From Myxococcales bacterium (lineage in GTDB: Bacteria; Myxococcota_A; Polyangia; Polyangiales; Polyangiaceae): DNA of 36,972 bases. Below are positions 8,024 to 16,699 of the stretch, one piece after another. A program made the position numbers and the translations under genes. The stretch spans positions 1-36,972 of the forward strand of contig JAEUKE010000180.1 of assembly GCA_016794345.1 (NCBI GenBank). Direction: 5' to 3'. Position 1 is the stretch's first letter; every line of letters starts with the position of its first letter. The notes under the pieces are model-generated. The model had not been told where the DNA came from, made no database searches, and was given only the letters and a program-made list of their open reading frames with translations.

Positions 8024-8200
8024 GACCGATTCCTGGTGCCACCGTCGGGCCGCCGGGAAAATCGGTGACGTCGGGTGGTCCCCGGGGCGACAACTTTGCG
8101 GCTCGGGGAGTGGATGCGCTTCCTTCGAACGGCGGGCGATGGCAAAGGAGGCTCTGGCCACCCGCGGGCGCCTCGGCCCGCTCCTCCCGATGACCCCGGC

Positions 8201-10150
8201 ATGATCGAGCTCAGCTCCTATTTCGCGCTGTTTCTCTACCTCGTGCCGGTCGTGGTGGTCCTCCTGTGCCGAGCGCGCCGCGACATGGACGCGGCGGAGG
8301 CCGCCGCGCTCGTGCCGACCGCGGTCGGAGCGGACCTCCTCGCGACGCTCCTCTTCACGCACGTCTTCACGCTGCAGACCTCGGTCATCGTCGTCCGCGT
8401 GCTCTGGGTGCTCGGCGGCGCCGCCTTCCTCTTCACCCGCTGGCGCAAGACCAAGGCTCGGCCGGCCCTGCCCGCGTGGCTCGACCTGTGGACGGTCGGG
8501 GCGATGCTGTGCGCCGCCTACTTCGCGACGAAGCTCTCGATGGACATGTCGCGCGAGTGCCACAACGCAGACCGCGGCTGGCACATCCCGCTGATGACGT
8601 CGCTCGGCGGGCAGAGCCTCCCTTTCCGGAACGTGTACGAGCCGCAGCACCCGCTCGCGTACCACTACACGGGCGACGTGCTCGGCGTGATGATGCAGAC
8701 CCTCTCGGGGATGCGCCTGCACTCCTCGCTCGCGCTGACGCTCGCGCGCGACGTGATGTACGGGCTCGTCGGCGCGACGATGGCGCTCTTCACGCGCTCG
8801 CTCGGGTTCCGCGGCATCACGATCGCGGTCCTGGCCGGCCTCGGCGTGCTGCTCTCCGGGCCGATGACGGTGGTCACGCACGAGCCCAAGCTCGTCAGCT
8901 ACAGCTACGTCAACTTCTACCGGCTGAGCTTCCGGCCGCACGTGCCGCTCGCCGCGCTGCTCACCTCGGGGATCATCGGCACGGTCATCGCGCGCGTGCG
9001 GGGCATCGGACCCGTGAAGCCGCTGTCCGCCGGCATCGCGATCATGGTCGGCGCCATGGCCATCACGGACGAGGCGACGATCGCGCTCCTCGGCTTGTCG
9101 CTCGGGTGCGCGTGGCTGGCTTACCCGAAGATCCTGGGCGACAAGTGGTGGCACGGGGTCCTCTGGTTTGGCGTCCTCCTCTTCGCGGTCACGGTGCCGC
9201 AGATCATCTTCTCGGGATCGCTCTCGGCCGGCGCGCCCAAACACGTGATGGAGCTCGTGCCGCCTCGCGCGCCCGGCTACCTGAAGACGCCGCTCGCGCT
9301 CGCGGCCGCGGACGGGCGGGGCAAGTGGTCCATCATCTACGACGTCATGCCGCAGGCCGCCGTGTTGTTCGCGGCGGCTTGGGTGGTCGTCCGTCATCGC
9401 ACGCGTCCCGCGCTCGCCATCCTCGCCTTCGGCACCGCGTCGTTTTTCGCCGCGTATTGGCTCCTCACGCGCGTCGAGATCGACAAGATGCCGATCGAGA
9501 ACCACCGCTTCTGGACCGCGCCGATGCTGGCCATGCCCATCCTCGGCCTCTATCTCGCGCGAGAGGCGAAGGACGCCTTCCCGAAGTTCCTGGTCGTGCT
9601 CGGCGTCGGCGCCGCGGCGCTCTCGAGCCTCGCCTGGGTCTACAATCCGCAGACGCGCAACTCGTTCTGCACGCACCCGTCGCGCTACAAATCGCCTTAC
9701 GACTTCTACAAGGTGGACTGCCTGAAACACGCGGGCGCGGGCCTGGGTGACGCGACGGTTCCGACCTACCTCGAGGCCGAGGCGGCTTACCTCTACGCGG
9801 GCTGCCACCCGACCTTCGCGGCAGGGCCGACCCACCGCGTGTGGAAGGACACGGCCATCGGGGCGGTCTCGTCCGGCCTCCCCGCGCTGCGCGATCTCCA
9901 CCAGAACATGGTCGCCAAGGACGCGCCGCTCGACGTCGTCTGCCTGCAGAAGAAGAAGACGAAGGACGTGGTCTGCGAGGCCGCTCGACGCATAGGTCAG
10001 TGCGCGCCGCTCGGCCGTGAGATCGAGCGCTGCGTGCTGCCGGCAGCGGAGCGCGCAGCCCTCCTCGGCGCGGCGCCCGGACAGCAGCCGGCCCAGCCCG
10101 CGGACGAGGACGACAAGGACAAAGACGGCGCGGACGAGCCGCCGGGCTGA
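8201..10150 (+). CDS. Polytopic GT-C-like membrane protein with cysteine-containing C-terminal domain
   Basis: A 649-residue protein from the ATG at 8201. The frame is open further upstream, but the extra residues are low-complexity and unlike a protein start. About 10-12 membrane segments fill residues 5-460. The first large external loop has ADRGWH (about 123-128) and YEPQHPLAYHYTGD (146-159). An acidic or histidine-rich first loop of this kind is typical of GT-C glycosyltransferases that use polyprenyl-linked sugars. The C-terminal 180 residues are soluble, with several cysteines, and end in an acidic DEDDKDKDGADEPPG tail. It ends 3 bp before the next GT-C-like gene, so the pair is almost certainly co-transcribed. 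Substrate unknown; the GT-C assignment is from topology and motif pattern only. Confidence 0.7.
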   Translation: MIELSSYFALFLYLVPVVVVLLCRARRDMDAAEAAALVPTAVGADLLATLLFTHVFTLQTSVIVVRVLWVLGGAAFLFTRWRKTKARPALPAWLDLWTVGAMLCAAYFATKLSMDMSRECHNADRGWHIPLMTSLGGQSLPFRNVYEPQHPLAYHYTGDVLGVMMQTLSGMRLHSSLALTLARDVMYGLVGATMALFTRSLGFRGITIAVLAGLGVLLSGPMTVVTHEPKLVSYSYVNFYRLSFRPHVPLAALLTSGIIGTVIARVRGIGPVKPLSAGIAIMVGAMAITDEATIALLGLSLGCAWLAYPKILGDKWWHGVLWFGVLLFAVTVPQIIFSGSLSAGAPKHVMELVPPRAPGYLKTPLALAAADGRGKWSIIYDVMPQAAVLFAAAWVVVRHRTRPALAILAFGTASFFAAYWLLTRVEIDKMPIENHRFWTAPMLAMPILGLYLAREAKDAFPKFLVVLGVGAAALSSLAWVYNPQTRNSFCTHPSRYKSPYDFYKVDCLKHAGAGLGDATVPTYLEAEAAYLYAGCHPTFAAGPTHRVWKDTAIGAVSSGLPALRDLHQNMVAKDAPLDVVCLQKKKTKDVVCEAARRIGQCAPLGREIERCVLPAAERAALLGAAPGQQPAQPADEDDKDKDGADEPPG

Positions 10151-10153
10151 GCG

Positions 10154-11743
10154 ATGCAGAAGCCCGCGCGGACGTTCGTCATCCTCTTCTGGGTGGTCGC
10201 GGCCCTCCTGTATCTGGGCCCGCGGCTGTCCGGGCTGGAGCTCGACCCGCCGCGCACGGTGCTCACCGGATCCATCGGCGCCGAGCTTCTTGTCGAGCCT
10301 CCCGCCAAGGCGCACGAGGCGCGCAACTGGGCCCTGTTCGGCGCCTGGAAGCTCAACGACGCGGACAACTACCAGTTCTGGCGAGCCCAGTCGCCGGCGT
10401 GGGTCTACCCCCTGGCGCTCTCGTTCAAGACGTTCGGTGTCAGCTACGCCACGCTGCGGACGACCGCGACGCTCTTCGGGCTCGCGGGGCTCGTCGCCGT
10501 CATCCTCCTCGCGCATCGGCGCTGGGGCCCCAAGGGCGCGGTCATCGCAGCCGTCCTCCTGGCGACCGACCAGTTCGGGATCTACTTCGGTCGCTCGGGC
10601 ATCCTCGAGCCGATCGTCGCGGGGTGGTGTGCTCTGTCGTTTTATTTCCTCGACCGCGCGTTCGAGCGCGTCGCCTGGCTCGGCCCCGCGTTCCTCGCTC
10701 TCGTCATCGCGCTCGCGACCAAGCTCGCTGCGCTCCCGGCGGTGCCGGTGGTGGTCTTGTTCGGAGGTCTCGCCGTCTTCCGCGGCCAGGGCGCGGAGCA
10801 GCAGGCTCGTCTCCGTTGGGTCGTCCCCGCGCTCGTGGTGGTCCTGTTCGTCGCGCTCGGCGCGTACGCGCTCTCGCCCGCGTACCGGCGAACGCTGGAG
10901 TGGAACTTTCACCACATGTTGCTCGCGCGCGAAGGCGGGAGCGGGCTCGATCTCGACGCGCTCGACGACGAGGAGATCGGCGCGACGGCCGACGAGGTCG
11001 TGAAGCGCCTCAACCGACTGCGGTGGATGTTCCCCGTGACCTTCTTCTGCGGCGCTTTCGAGCTCGCGCGGCAGGCCTACCTCGTCATCAGGCGACGAGC
11101 CACGCGCCGCGACGCGATGGCGCTGCTCTATTTCGTGTCATTCGCGGTGGGCGTGCTGGTGCCGCGCTTCTCGGGCCTGCGGTTCCTCGTGCTCCTGCAC
11201 ATCCCGCTGGTCATCCTCACCATCGGCTTCGTGTGCGGCGTCTCCGAGTGGCTCGCCGAGCAGAAGCACGTCGCGACGCGGATGGTCGCTCGCGTGGGAC
11301 CGCTGCTCTTCGCGCTCGGCGCGGCCGCCTGGGGGCTCGGGACGTGGGCCTACGCGCGCTCGATCCTCGGGCACGAGCTCCGCGACTCCGCGGCCCTGCT
11401 GAAGGAGAAGATCGGCGATCGTCCCAACGCCGTGGTCATCGGGCTCTGGGCTGCGCCGGTCGTCCTCGGGACGCCCTACAAGCACTACTACGTCAAGTCG
11501 GTGTTCAACTCGACGCCCGAGGCGCTCGCGGCGCTCGGCCCGACGCACACGCTGCTCCTCGAGAACCAGGACTACACGCGGTCCATCCTGGACGGCCAGT
11601 GGCCCGACGCGCTCACCCTGGCGAAGCCCCTCGGCACGACCACGTTGCGAGACCGCCCGCTGACGTTGTCGGAGGTGTCCTTGGTCGCCCGAAACCGCCT
11701 CCGTCGGCAGCTCGGGCTGCCGCTCGTCTTCGACCGGCCCTGA
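10154..11743 (+). CDS. GT39/ArnT-like GT-C glycosyltransferase
   Basis: This 529-residue integral membrane protein opens with one membrane segment (about 8-22) and then an external loop with AKAHEARNWALFGAW (51-65) and WRAQSPAWVYPLA (76-88), the layout of ArnT/PMT-type enzymes. About ten further membrane segments follow, then a soluble C-terminal domain (about 405-529). Such enzymes transfer a sugar from a polyprenyl phosphate donor at the periplasmic face. The usual DE pair of the first loop is replaced by HE here. It is in an apparent operon with the preceding gene (3-bp gap) and the methyltransferase 19 bp downstream. Acceptor unknown. Confidence 0.75.
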   Translation: MQKPARTFVILFWVVAALLYLGPRLSGLELDPPRTVLTGSIGAELLVEPPAKAHEARNWALFGAWKLNDADNYQFWRAQSPAWVYPLALSFKTFGVSYATLRTTATLFGLAGLVAVILLAHRRWGPKGAVIAAVLLATDQFGIYFGRSGILEPIVAGWCALSFYFLDRAFERVAWLGPAFLALVIALATKLAALPAVPVVVLFGGLAVFRGQGAEQQARLRWVVPALVVVLFVALGAYALSPAYRRTLEWNFHHMLLAREGGSGLDLDALDDEEIGATADEVVKRLNRLRWMFPVTFFCGAFELARQAYLVIRRRATRRDAMALLYFVSFAVGVLVPRFSGLRFLVLLHIPLVILTIGFVCGVSEWLAEQKHVATRMVARVGPLLFALGAAAWGLGTWAYARSILGHELRDSAALLKEKIGDRPNAVVIGLWAAPVVLGTPYKHYYVKSVFNSTPEALAALGPTHTLLLENQDYTRSILDGQWPDALTLAKPLGTTTLRDRPLTLSEVSLVARNRLRRQLGLPLVFDRP

Positions 11744-11762
11744 ACGTGGTATTGAGCCTGTC

Positions 11763-12368
11763 GTGCTGCCCGACTCCTACTTCGATCGCTTCGAGACCCC
11801 CAAATACAGGTCGAAGAACCCCGTCGTGCGGGCGCTCATCCGCCGCTTCGTGGAGCGGCTGCACGGCCTCTTCGTCGAGGCGAACCCGGTCACGAGCGTG
11901 GTGGAGATCGGCGTCGGCGAGGGCTTCCTATCCGGGTATCTTTCGGAGCGCTTCCCCGAGAAGCGCTTCACCGGCCTCGAGCCGCGCGAAGAGGACCTGC
12001 GAGCGCTGAAGCAGAAGTTTCCGCGGATCGACGCGAGGGTCGGCTCCATCTACGACCTCTCGGTCCTCGAGCCCCCGTACGACCTCGTGCTCTGCTGCGA
12101 GGTGCTCGAGCACCTCCCGGACGTGCCCCGCGCGCTCGATCAGCTCGCGTCCCTCGGGGCTCGCCACCTCATCCTCACGGTGCCGCACGAGCCCTATTTC
12201 ATGCTCTCGAACCTCGCGCGCCTGAAGAACGTGACGCGCCTCGGCAACGACCCCGAGCACATCAACCATTACGGAAAGGCAGCCTTCGGCCGCCTGCTCG
12301 AGTCCCGCTTCCACGTGGTCGAGCTGGTGACGAGCTACCCGTGGATCTTGGCGCTCGTGCGGCCGTGA
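11763..12368 (+). CDS. Class I SAM-dependent methyltransferase
   Basis: This 201-residue protein has the Rossmann methyltransferase signature: VVEIGVGEGFLSGYL (46-60, SAM glycine motif I), GLEPRE with the acidic residue after strand 2 (71-76), YDLVLCCEVLEHLPD (106-120, motif IV) and LILTVPHEP (motif after strand 5). GTG start. It sits between membrane glycosyltransferase genes on the same strand, so modification of a glycan or lipid intermediate is plausible but unproven. It resembles the second methyltransferase in this window (20576-21259) in context and motif layout. Confidence 0.85.
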   Translation: MLPDSYFDRFETPKYRSKNPVVRALIRRFVERLHGLFVEANPVTSVVEIGVGEGFLSGYLSERFPEKRFTGLEPREEDLRALKQKFPRIDARVGSIYDLSVLEPPYDLVLCCEVLEHLPDVPRALDQLASLGARHLILTVPHEPYFMLSNLARLKNVTRLGNDPEHINHYGKAAFGRLLESRFHVVELVTSYPWILALVRP

Positions 12369-12387
12369 GCTAAGAGCCCGGACGATC

Positions 12388-14451
12388 ATGGGAAAGAGCG
12401 AGGGCTGGCTCGCTCGCGCGGTAGCTCGCGTGAGCCTCGTGACCGCCCGGCTGGCCCGGGCGGGCGTCGGCTTCGTCTGGCCGCCCCTCTTCGCCGTCGT
12501 CGCTGCTGCTTCGGTCGTCTGGTACCTCCGCAACACAAAGGACCGGCTCAAGCTCCTCGGCTCGAACCAGATCGGCTACCAGCAGCAGCTCGAGGCGGTG
12601 ACGCCGGTCGCCGCCGCCTTGGGCGCGCTCGCGGTCGTGATCCTCGGCGCGGTGGTGTGGCGTCGCTTCCGGGCCGGCAGGTTCGACACGGCCCGGGTGT
12701 TCTCGGTCGCCGGCTCCGTCCTCATCCCCTTCGGGGCGGCGCCGTTCGTGGTCGCGCTCTTCCAGCCCGACATCGAGAAGAAGACCCCGTTCCTCACGCT
12801 CTTCTACTGCGCCATCGCCGCCTTCTTCGTGGGCTGGGGCGCCTACCGCATCGCCTTCTCCCAGCCGCGCCTCGACGAACCGGAGCCCAGCAAGCTACGC
12901 CGCACGCTGGCGCGCGTGGCGCCGTGGGTGGCCGGCGCCGTCGTCCTCGGGCTGGGCGCGGCCTACGCGTTCTACTTCGCGCGCCTCTCCATCTTCACGC
13001 ACCACGCGCTCGCCACGCGCACGATCGACCTCGGCATCTACGACAACATCTTCTACCAGTCGATCCACGGCAGGCCGCTGCGCTGCACGTTCATCAAGGC
13101 GGAGTACCACGGCTCGGCCCACTTCGACCCCATCCTGGTCCTCGTCTCGCCGCTCTACCTGCTCTACCCGCGCGCGGAGATGATCCTCGGGCTGCAGTCG
13201 GTGTGGGTCGCCTCGGGGGTCATCCCGGTCTACCTGCTCGCCCAGCGTGCGCTCGGCAGCCGCGTTCAGGCGATCATCATCGGCGCCGCTTACCTGCTGC
13301 ACCCGGCGCTGCACGGGGCGACGCTGTACGAGTTCCACTCGCTGACGCTGGCGCAGGCGCCCATCCTGTGGACGCTCTACTGCCACTTCACGGATCGGAA
13401 GATCGCCTACTGGTTCGCGCTCGTCGCGGCGCTCCTCGTCCGGGAGGACGTGCCGCTCATGCTCAGCATGCTTGGGGTGATGACGCTCATTCACCCCGGC
13501 ACGAGCTCTCGCGCGCGTGGGCTCTTCACCATCGTCGTGTGCGCCGTCTACTTCGTCACGGTGAAGATGGTCTTCATGACCAGCTCCGGCATCGTGATGA
13601 CCGGGCAGGACTCGTATTCGTTCGCCTACTACTACCAGGAGCTGATCCAGGGCGGCAAAGGCATCGGGAGCCTGCTGCTCTCGTTCTTGACGAACCCGGC
13701 CTTCGTGGTCGCGCAGATGTTCGAGGAGGCGAAGGTCCAGTTCCTGGTGACGGTGTTCCTGCCGCTCCTCTTCGTCCCGTTTTTCGTCAAGAGTCGCCGG
13801 CTGCTGCTCGCTTATGGTCTCGCGCTCACGCTGCTGGCGTCGCGTACGGCCGTCTTCTCGACGCACTTCCAGTACACGAGCACCATCCTCCCGTTTGCGT
13901 TCGCGCTGCTGCCGCAGGGCATCCGCGAGCTGTCGGAGGGCGCGCTCGCCCGCCTGAAGGGCTTCGACCCGGCGCGCCTGCAGCGAGCGCTGGTCATCGG
14001 CGCCTTCGTGGCGTCCGCGACGGTCTCGGCCAAGTTCGGCGCGCTGGTGGAGAACAAGGTGTTCCGCGGCGGCTTCAACACCGTCTACCGGAAGCTGACG
14101 CCCCAGCAGGAGGAGCTCTACGCCTTCATCGACAAGGCGGCCACGTCCATTCCGGTGGGCAAGTCGGTGGGGGTGACGAACAAGCTCGGGCCGCACGTGT
14201 CCAATCGCCGGCACGTGTACTTCTATGGCCAGCGCGGGACGGACTACGTCTTCATCGACGAAGCGGAGCTGAAGAAGGACCGGAAGGACAAGCACCAGCA
14301 AGCGGTGAAAGAAGGCCGCCTGACGGAGCTGATGCGCCACGGGACCTACGCGCTCTTCCAGTCGACGCCGGACGCGAAGAAGCCGACGGCGACGGAAGAG
14401 ACGGAAGAAGACGTGCGCGACGTGCTGGGTGATCCGCAGAAGGAAGAGTAA
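12388..14451 (+). CDS. DUF2079 family polytopic membrane protein
   Basis: This 687-residue protein matches the DUF2079 pattern: RTIDLGIYDNIFYQSIHGRP (211-230), AHFDPILVLVSPLYLLYP (about 244-261), a QSVWVASGVIPVYLLAQRALGS stretch, LHGATLYEFHSLTLA and LLVREDVPLM. Beyond the family core it has an extra N-terminal part with three or four membrane segments (1-160) and a charged C-terminal tail rich in lysine and glutamate. DUF2079 is a large GT-C-like family without an established reaction. It starts 19 bp after the methyltransferase and ends the block; downstream is a repeat region. ATG start. Confidence 0.85.
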   Translation: MGKSEGWLARAVARVSLVTARLARAGVGFVWPPLFAVVAAASVVWYLRNTKDRLKLLGSNQIGYQQQLEAVTPVAAALGALAVVILGAVVWRRFRAGRFDTARVFSVAGSVLIPFGAAPFVVALFQPDIEKKTPFLTLFYCAIAAFFVGWGAYRIAFSQPRLDEPEPSKLRRTLARVAPWVAGAVVLGLGAAYAFYFARLSIFTHHALATRTIDLGIYDNIFYQSIHGRPLRCTFIKAEYHGSAHFDPILVLVSPLYLLYPRAEMILGLQSVWVASGVIPVYLLAQRALGSRVQAIIIGAAYLLHPALHGATLYEFHSLTLAQAPILWTLYCHFTDRKIAYWFALVAALLVREDVPLMLSMLGVMTLIHPGTSSRARGLFTIVVCAVYFVTVKMVFMTSSGIVMTGQDSYSFAYYYQELIQGGKGIGSLLLSFLTNPAFVVAQMFEEAKVQFLVTVFLPLLFVPFFVKSRRLLLAYGLALTLLASRTAVFSTHFQYTSTILPFAFALLPQGIRELSEGALARLKGFDPARLQRALVIGAFVASATVSAKFGALVENKVFRGGFNTVYRKLTPQQEELYAFIDKAATSIPVGKSVGVTNKLGPHVSNRRHVYFYGQRGTDYVFIDEAELKKDRKDKHQQAVKEGRLTELMRHGTYALFQSTPDAKKPTATEETEEDVRDVLGDPQKEE

Positions 14452-14460
14452 CCGGGCGCG

Positions 14461-14577
14461 GCGCGTGGGCGCTCGGGCGGGAGGGGTTGGCCCCTTCTCC
14501 TTCGCTCCGTCTCGCCGGGCGCGTGGGCCGCTCGGGCGGGAGGGGTTGGCCCCTTCTCCTTCGCTCCGTCTCGCCGG
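14461..14577. repeat. Direct repeat, two copies of about 58 bp
   Basis: Copy 1 is 14461-14518 and copy 2 is 14519-14577; they differ by one inserted base. Each contains GGGAGGGGTTGGCCCC followed by TTCTCC. That block is the exact reverse complement of a block inside the 121-bp units further right, so the two repeat sets are inverted relative to each other and could fold together in RNA. The array begins 10 bp after the DUF2079 stop codon. Confidence 0.85.
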
Positions 14578-14599
14578 TCCCTACGGCGCACAGGGCTCG

Positions 14600-14990
14600 G
14601 CGGCCTGCCACGGCCGCCGAGAGCCAAGCCCGAAGGGTATGGAGCTGCCTTCGGGACATACTCACTACGCTGCGGAGAAGGGGCCAACCCCTCCCACCCT
14701 CGCTATCGCGAACCAATGGGGCGGCCTGCCACGGCCGCCGAGAGCCAAGCCCGGACGGTATGGGGCTGCCTTCGGGACATACTCACTACGCTGCGGAGAA
14801 GGGCCAACCCATCCCCGCCCTCGCTATCGCGAACCAATGGAGCGGCCTGCACGGCCGCCGAGAGCCAAGCCCGAAGGGTATGGGGCTGCCTTCGGGACAT
14901 ACTCACGACGCTGCGGAGAAGGGGCCAACCCCTCCCACCCTCGCTATCGCGAACCAACGGGGCGGCCTGCCACGGCCGCAGATGGCTGAC
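14600..14990. repeat. Tandem array of a 121-bp unit, three copies plus a partial fourth
   Basis: Units begin at about 14600, 14721, 14842 and 14962 (period 121, 121, 120), each opening with GCGGCCTGCC. Copies differ by a few substitutions and single-base indels. Within each unit CCGAAGG/CCTTCGG and GTATG/CATAC form overlapping inverted repeats, so each can make alternative hairpins. A GGAGAAGGGGCCAACCCC block follows. Open frames through the array are translations of the repeat and not genes. I see nothing supportable in 14991-15066. Confidence 0.9.
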
Positions 14991-15066
14991 CGCCGGAAGG
15001 GTCACACGCGTTCGACTGCAACGCGACTGCATGGGACGCGAGGCCCCTCATCTCGTTGGGCCGGCG

Positions 15067-15594
15067 TCATGGGAGCCGGCGCGCCCGCCAAGAGAACGGC
15101 CTGCTCGAGGGCCGTGCTGACCAGAACGCGAAGCAGATGCCGAGAGCCGTGCCGACGTAGGCGCCGATGTGCATCCCCCAGACAGCGAGGTACCGGGAGC
15201 ATGCGGCATCGGACATGGCCCCGGCGCTGGAGGCGCGCACAGCAAACGGATCCGTCAGCATCATGGCGAGCGGCAAGGTCGCCAGCGTGACGGGCAGGCC
15301 GGCGGCGAAGCGGAGGAGCCAGCTTCGCCACGAGAATTCGCGCTGACCTCTCGAGCGCAGAAGACCCAGGCCAGCCACCAGTGCGCCAGCGGGGAGTGCA
15401 GAACGGAAGCCGAGCCAGGCAACCTGCAGACGCAGCCCGTCTTCCCGGAGTCCCTTGCCCAGGACGAAGTACTCGGGCGAGAGGCTGACCGTCAGTTGAT
15501 CGAACGCAAGGCCGACGACCCCTGCGGCGATCGAGCCGAACAGCAGAACGCCGTACGCGTGGATTCTTGATGGCTTGCCGATTGTCGGGCGCAA
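15067..15594 (-). CDS. Small conserved membrane protein of unknown function
   Basis: From a TTG at 15594 the frame gives 175 residues with about four membrane segments (roughly 14-32, 58-80, 93-114 and 136-160). DQLTVSLSPEYF (32-43), followed later by AWLGFRSALPAG, resembles a family of uncharacterised bacterial four-helix membrane proteins that carry a 'DQ.T..iSPEYF' signature; this is from memory and not checked. No ATG is available near the family start, and the frame is open further upstream without recognisable sequence, so the true start is uncertain. It lies between a repeat array and a phosphatase remnant. Confidence 0.6.
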   Translation of the reverse strand: MRPTIGKPSRIHAYGVLLFGSIAAGVVGLAFDQLTVSLSPEYFVLGKGLREDGLRLQVAWLGFRSALPAGALVAGLGLLRSRGQREFSWRSWLLRFAAGLPVTLATLPLAMMLTDPFAVRASSAGAMSDAACSRYLAVWGMHIGAYVGTALGICFAFWSARPSSRPFSWRARRLP

Positions 15595-15736
15595 CGAGTG
15601 AGCCGCGCAGAATCTTCCACGTGAGCGCGTTGAGCTGCGGCGGCGCGGAAGACCCTGAGAAACGCAGCCAAGCTCTCGAGTTAGACCGGGCTCGGCGCTC
15701 TCCAGAATCTCTTCTCGATGGATCGAACGTTGGGGC

Positions 15737-15838
15737 ACGGTACTTCGCGACGACGAAGTCTGGCGCACGCGCCAGCGGCCTGTCCGCAGCATGCACGAGC
15801 GTTTCATCCAGATCCAGGATGATGAGCAACGGGTCCAT
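15737..15838 (-). pseudogene. HAD/FCP1-like phosphatase N-terminal remnant
   Basis: From ATG 15838, 34 residues read as the start of an FCP1/NIF-type HAD phosphatase: LLIILDLDETLVH contains the DxDxT nucleophile motif (DLDET), followed by ARAPDFVVAKYR. After about 15737 no frame continues the family: the SGR/T motif, lysine and second aspartate motifs are missing. Sequence 15595-15736 has no recognisable coding content. This is a decayed gene start. 15839-15955 likewise holds nothing I can assign. Confidence 0.65.
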
Positions 15839-15955
15839 GGCGCTCTCCGCGTGAGCCCAAGGTCGAGGGACGCACGCCCCCGAGTGCCCTGACGTCGGGT
15901 CGATGCATCTGCGCTGCGCCGCGGACGCGGCACGCGATTCGCGTAGCCAACGTCT

Positions 15956-16456
15956 CTAGCGAGGCCGGCTGCCGAACAGATCTTCGACAGCGTCGAGAAG
16001 CCCGGCAGCATCGGCGATAGTCTGGAGGTGCTCCTCGACCACGAGCTGAGTGGAGCTCGACATTGCATCCCATGGCACGTCGTTGAATGCTGTTCGAAAG
16101 GCTTCCGCGCGATGCTCGATGGAGCTGGTCTCGTCGCCAAGTGCCTTCACGAGTCGCCTCAGCAGCTCCCCGATTGGCTCGCTCAGCGCTGAGGCTGATG
16201 AATCGCTCTGCTCCAACACGATCAGCTTTCCGAGCGAGCTCAGTTGGGATGGTCGGCGAGCCTCGTACTTGAACTTCGCGTAGTCGAGGAGCTTGCACGT
16301 CGGAGGAGCCGAGGCCCCGTCCACCTCGACAAGGTCGAGGCCGAAAGCACGAGCCTCTTCCAACGCCACCCCCGCCGTGGTGTGACGAAGCCCGGCCTCG
16401 GTGATCAGCCGAATCTCGAGGTCCGGCGGGAGGTCCTCATTTTTTCGGATTGGCAT
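15956..16456 (-). CDS. IF3 N-terminal-domain protein without the IF3 C-domain
   Basis: Of 166 residues, about 5-67 match the N-terminal domain of translation initiation factor IF3: EIRLITEAG, ALEEARAFGLDLVEVDG (31-47), PPTCKLLDYAKFKYE (51-65). In IF3 the helical linker and the C-terminal 30S-binding domain follow. Here the remaining 100 residues (from RRPSQLSSLGKLIVLEQ) are mostly alpha-helical-looking and acidic with no IF3-C motif. It may be a ribosome-associated or decoy paralogue, or an unrelated use of the fold. ATG start. It lies in an accessory stretch between a decayed gene and lipoprotein genes, not near rpmI/rplT as true infC usually does. Confidence 0.75.
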   Translation of the reverse strand: MPIRKNEDLPPDLEIRLITEAGLRHTTAGVALEEARAFGLDLVEVDGASAPPTCKLLDYAKFKYEARRPSQLSSLGKLIVLEQSDSSASALSEPIGELLRRLVKALGDETSSIEHRAEAFRTAFNDVPWDAMSSSTQLVVEEHLQTIADAAGLLDAVEDLFGSRPR

Positions 16457-16699
16457 TTTGCAGATCCGAGATCGACGCCTGCTTGCGCGTCGATCCTGAC
16501 GGGGCGTCCGACGTGGCTGTCAGCGGGGGGGCCTTGCGTGGGGCCGGGAGCGGTACGCGAGCTCGGTCTCCGGATGTTCGCGATGACGCCAGCGGTCCGA
16601 TGAATCTCTCCCGCAGAAGCTGGCCTCCTCTTGATGCTCCTCAACCTAACTCAGTCTTCATGTCGGGTCATCGGTCCGCGTGCCTGCGCGCCTCCTCCC
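16457..16699. other. Intergenic region without a supported feature
   Basis: A 243-bp gap between the divergently placed 5' end of the IF3-like gene and the 3' end of the propeller lipoprotein gene. I see no coding frame, repeat or RNA gene that I can support. It must contain the promoter of the IF3-like gene, but no box stands out. Confidence 0.5.

Noticed and set aside
7775..10915. A 1046-codon open frame on the minus strand
   Set aside because: It is antisense to two membrane glycosyltransferase genes, is extremely rich in Arg/Glu/Asp/His and has no domain. Such frames are a by-product of high third-position GC. Only its last 82 codons hold an SDR stub.
14429..14989. Open frames through the tandem repeats
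   Set aside because: They translate the 121-bp unit over and over, occur on both strands and have no plausible start context.
14600..14990. CRISPR array
   Set aside because: The repeats are 121 bp and directly abutting, with no unique spacers, and no cas genes are nearby.
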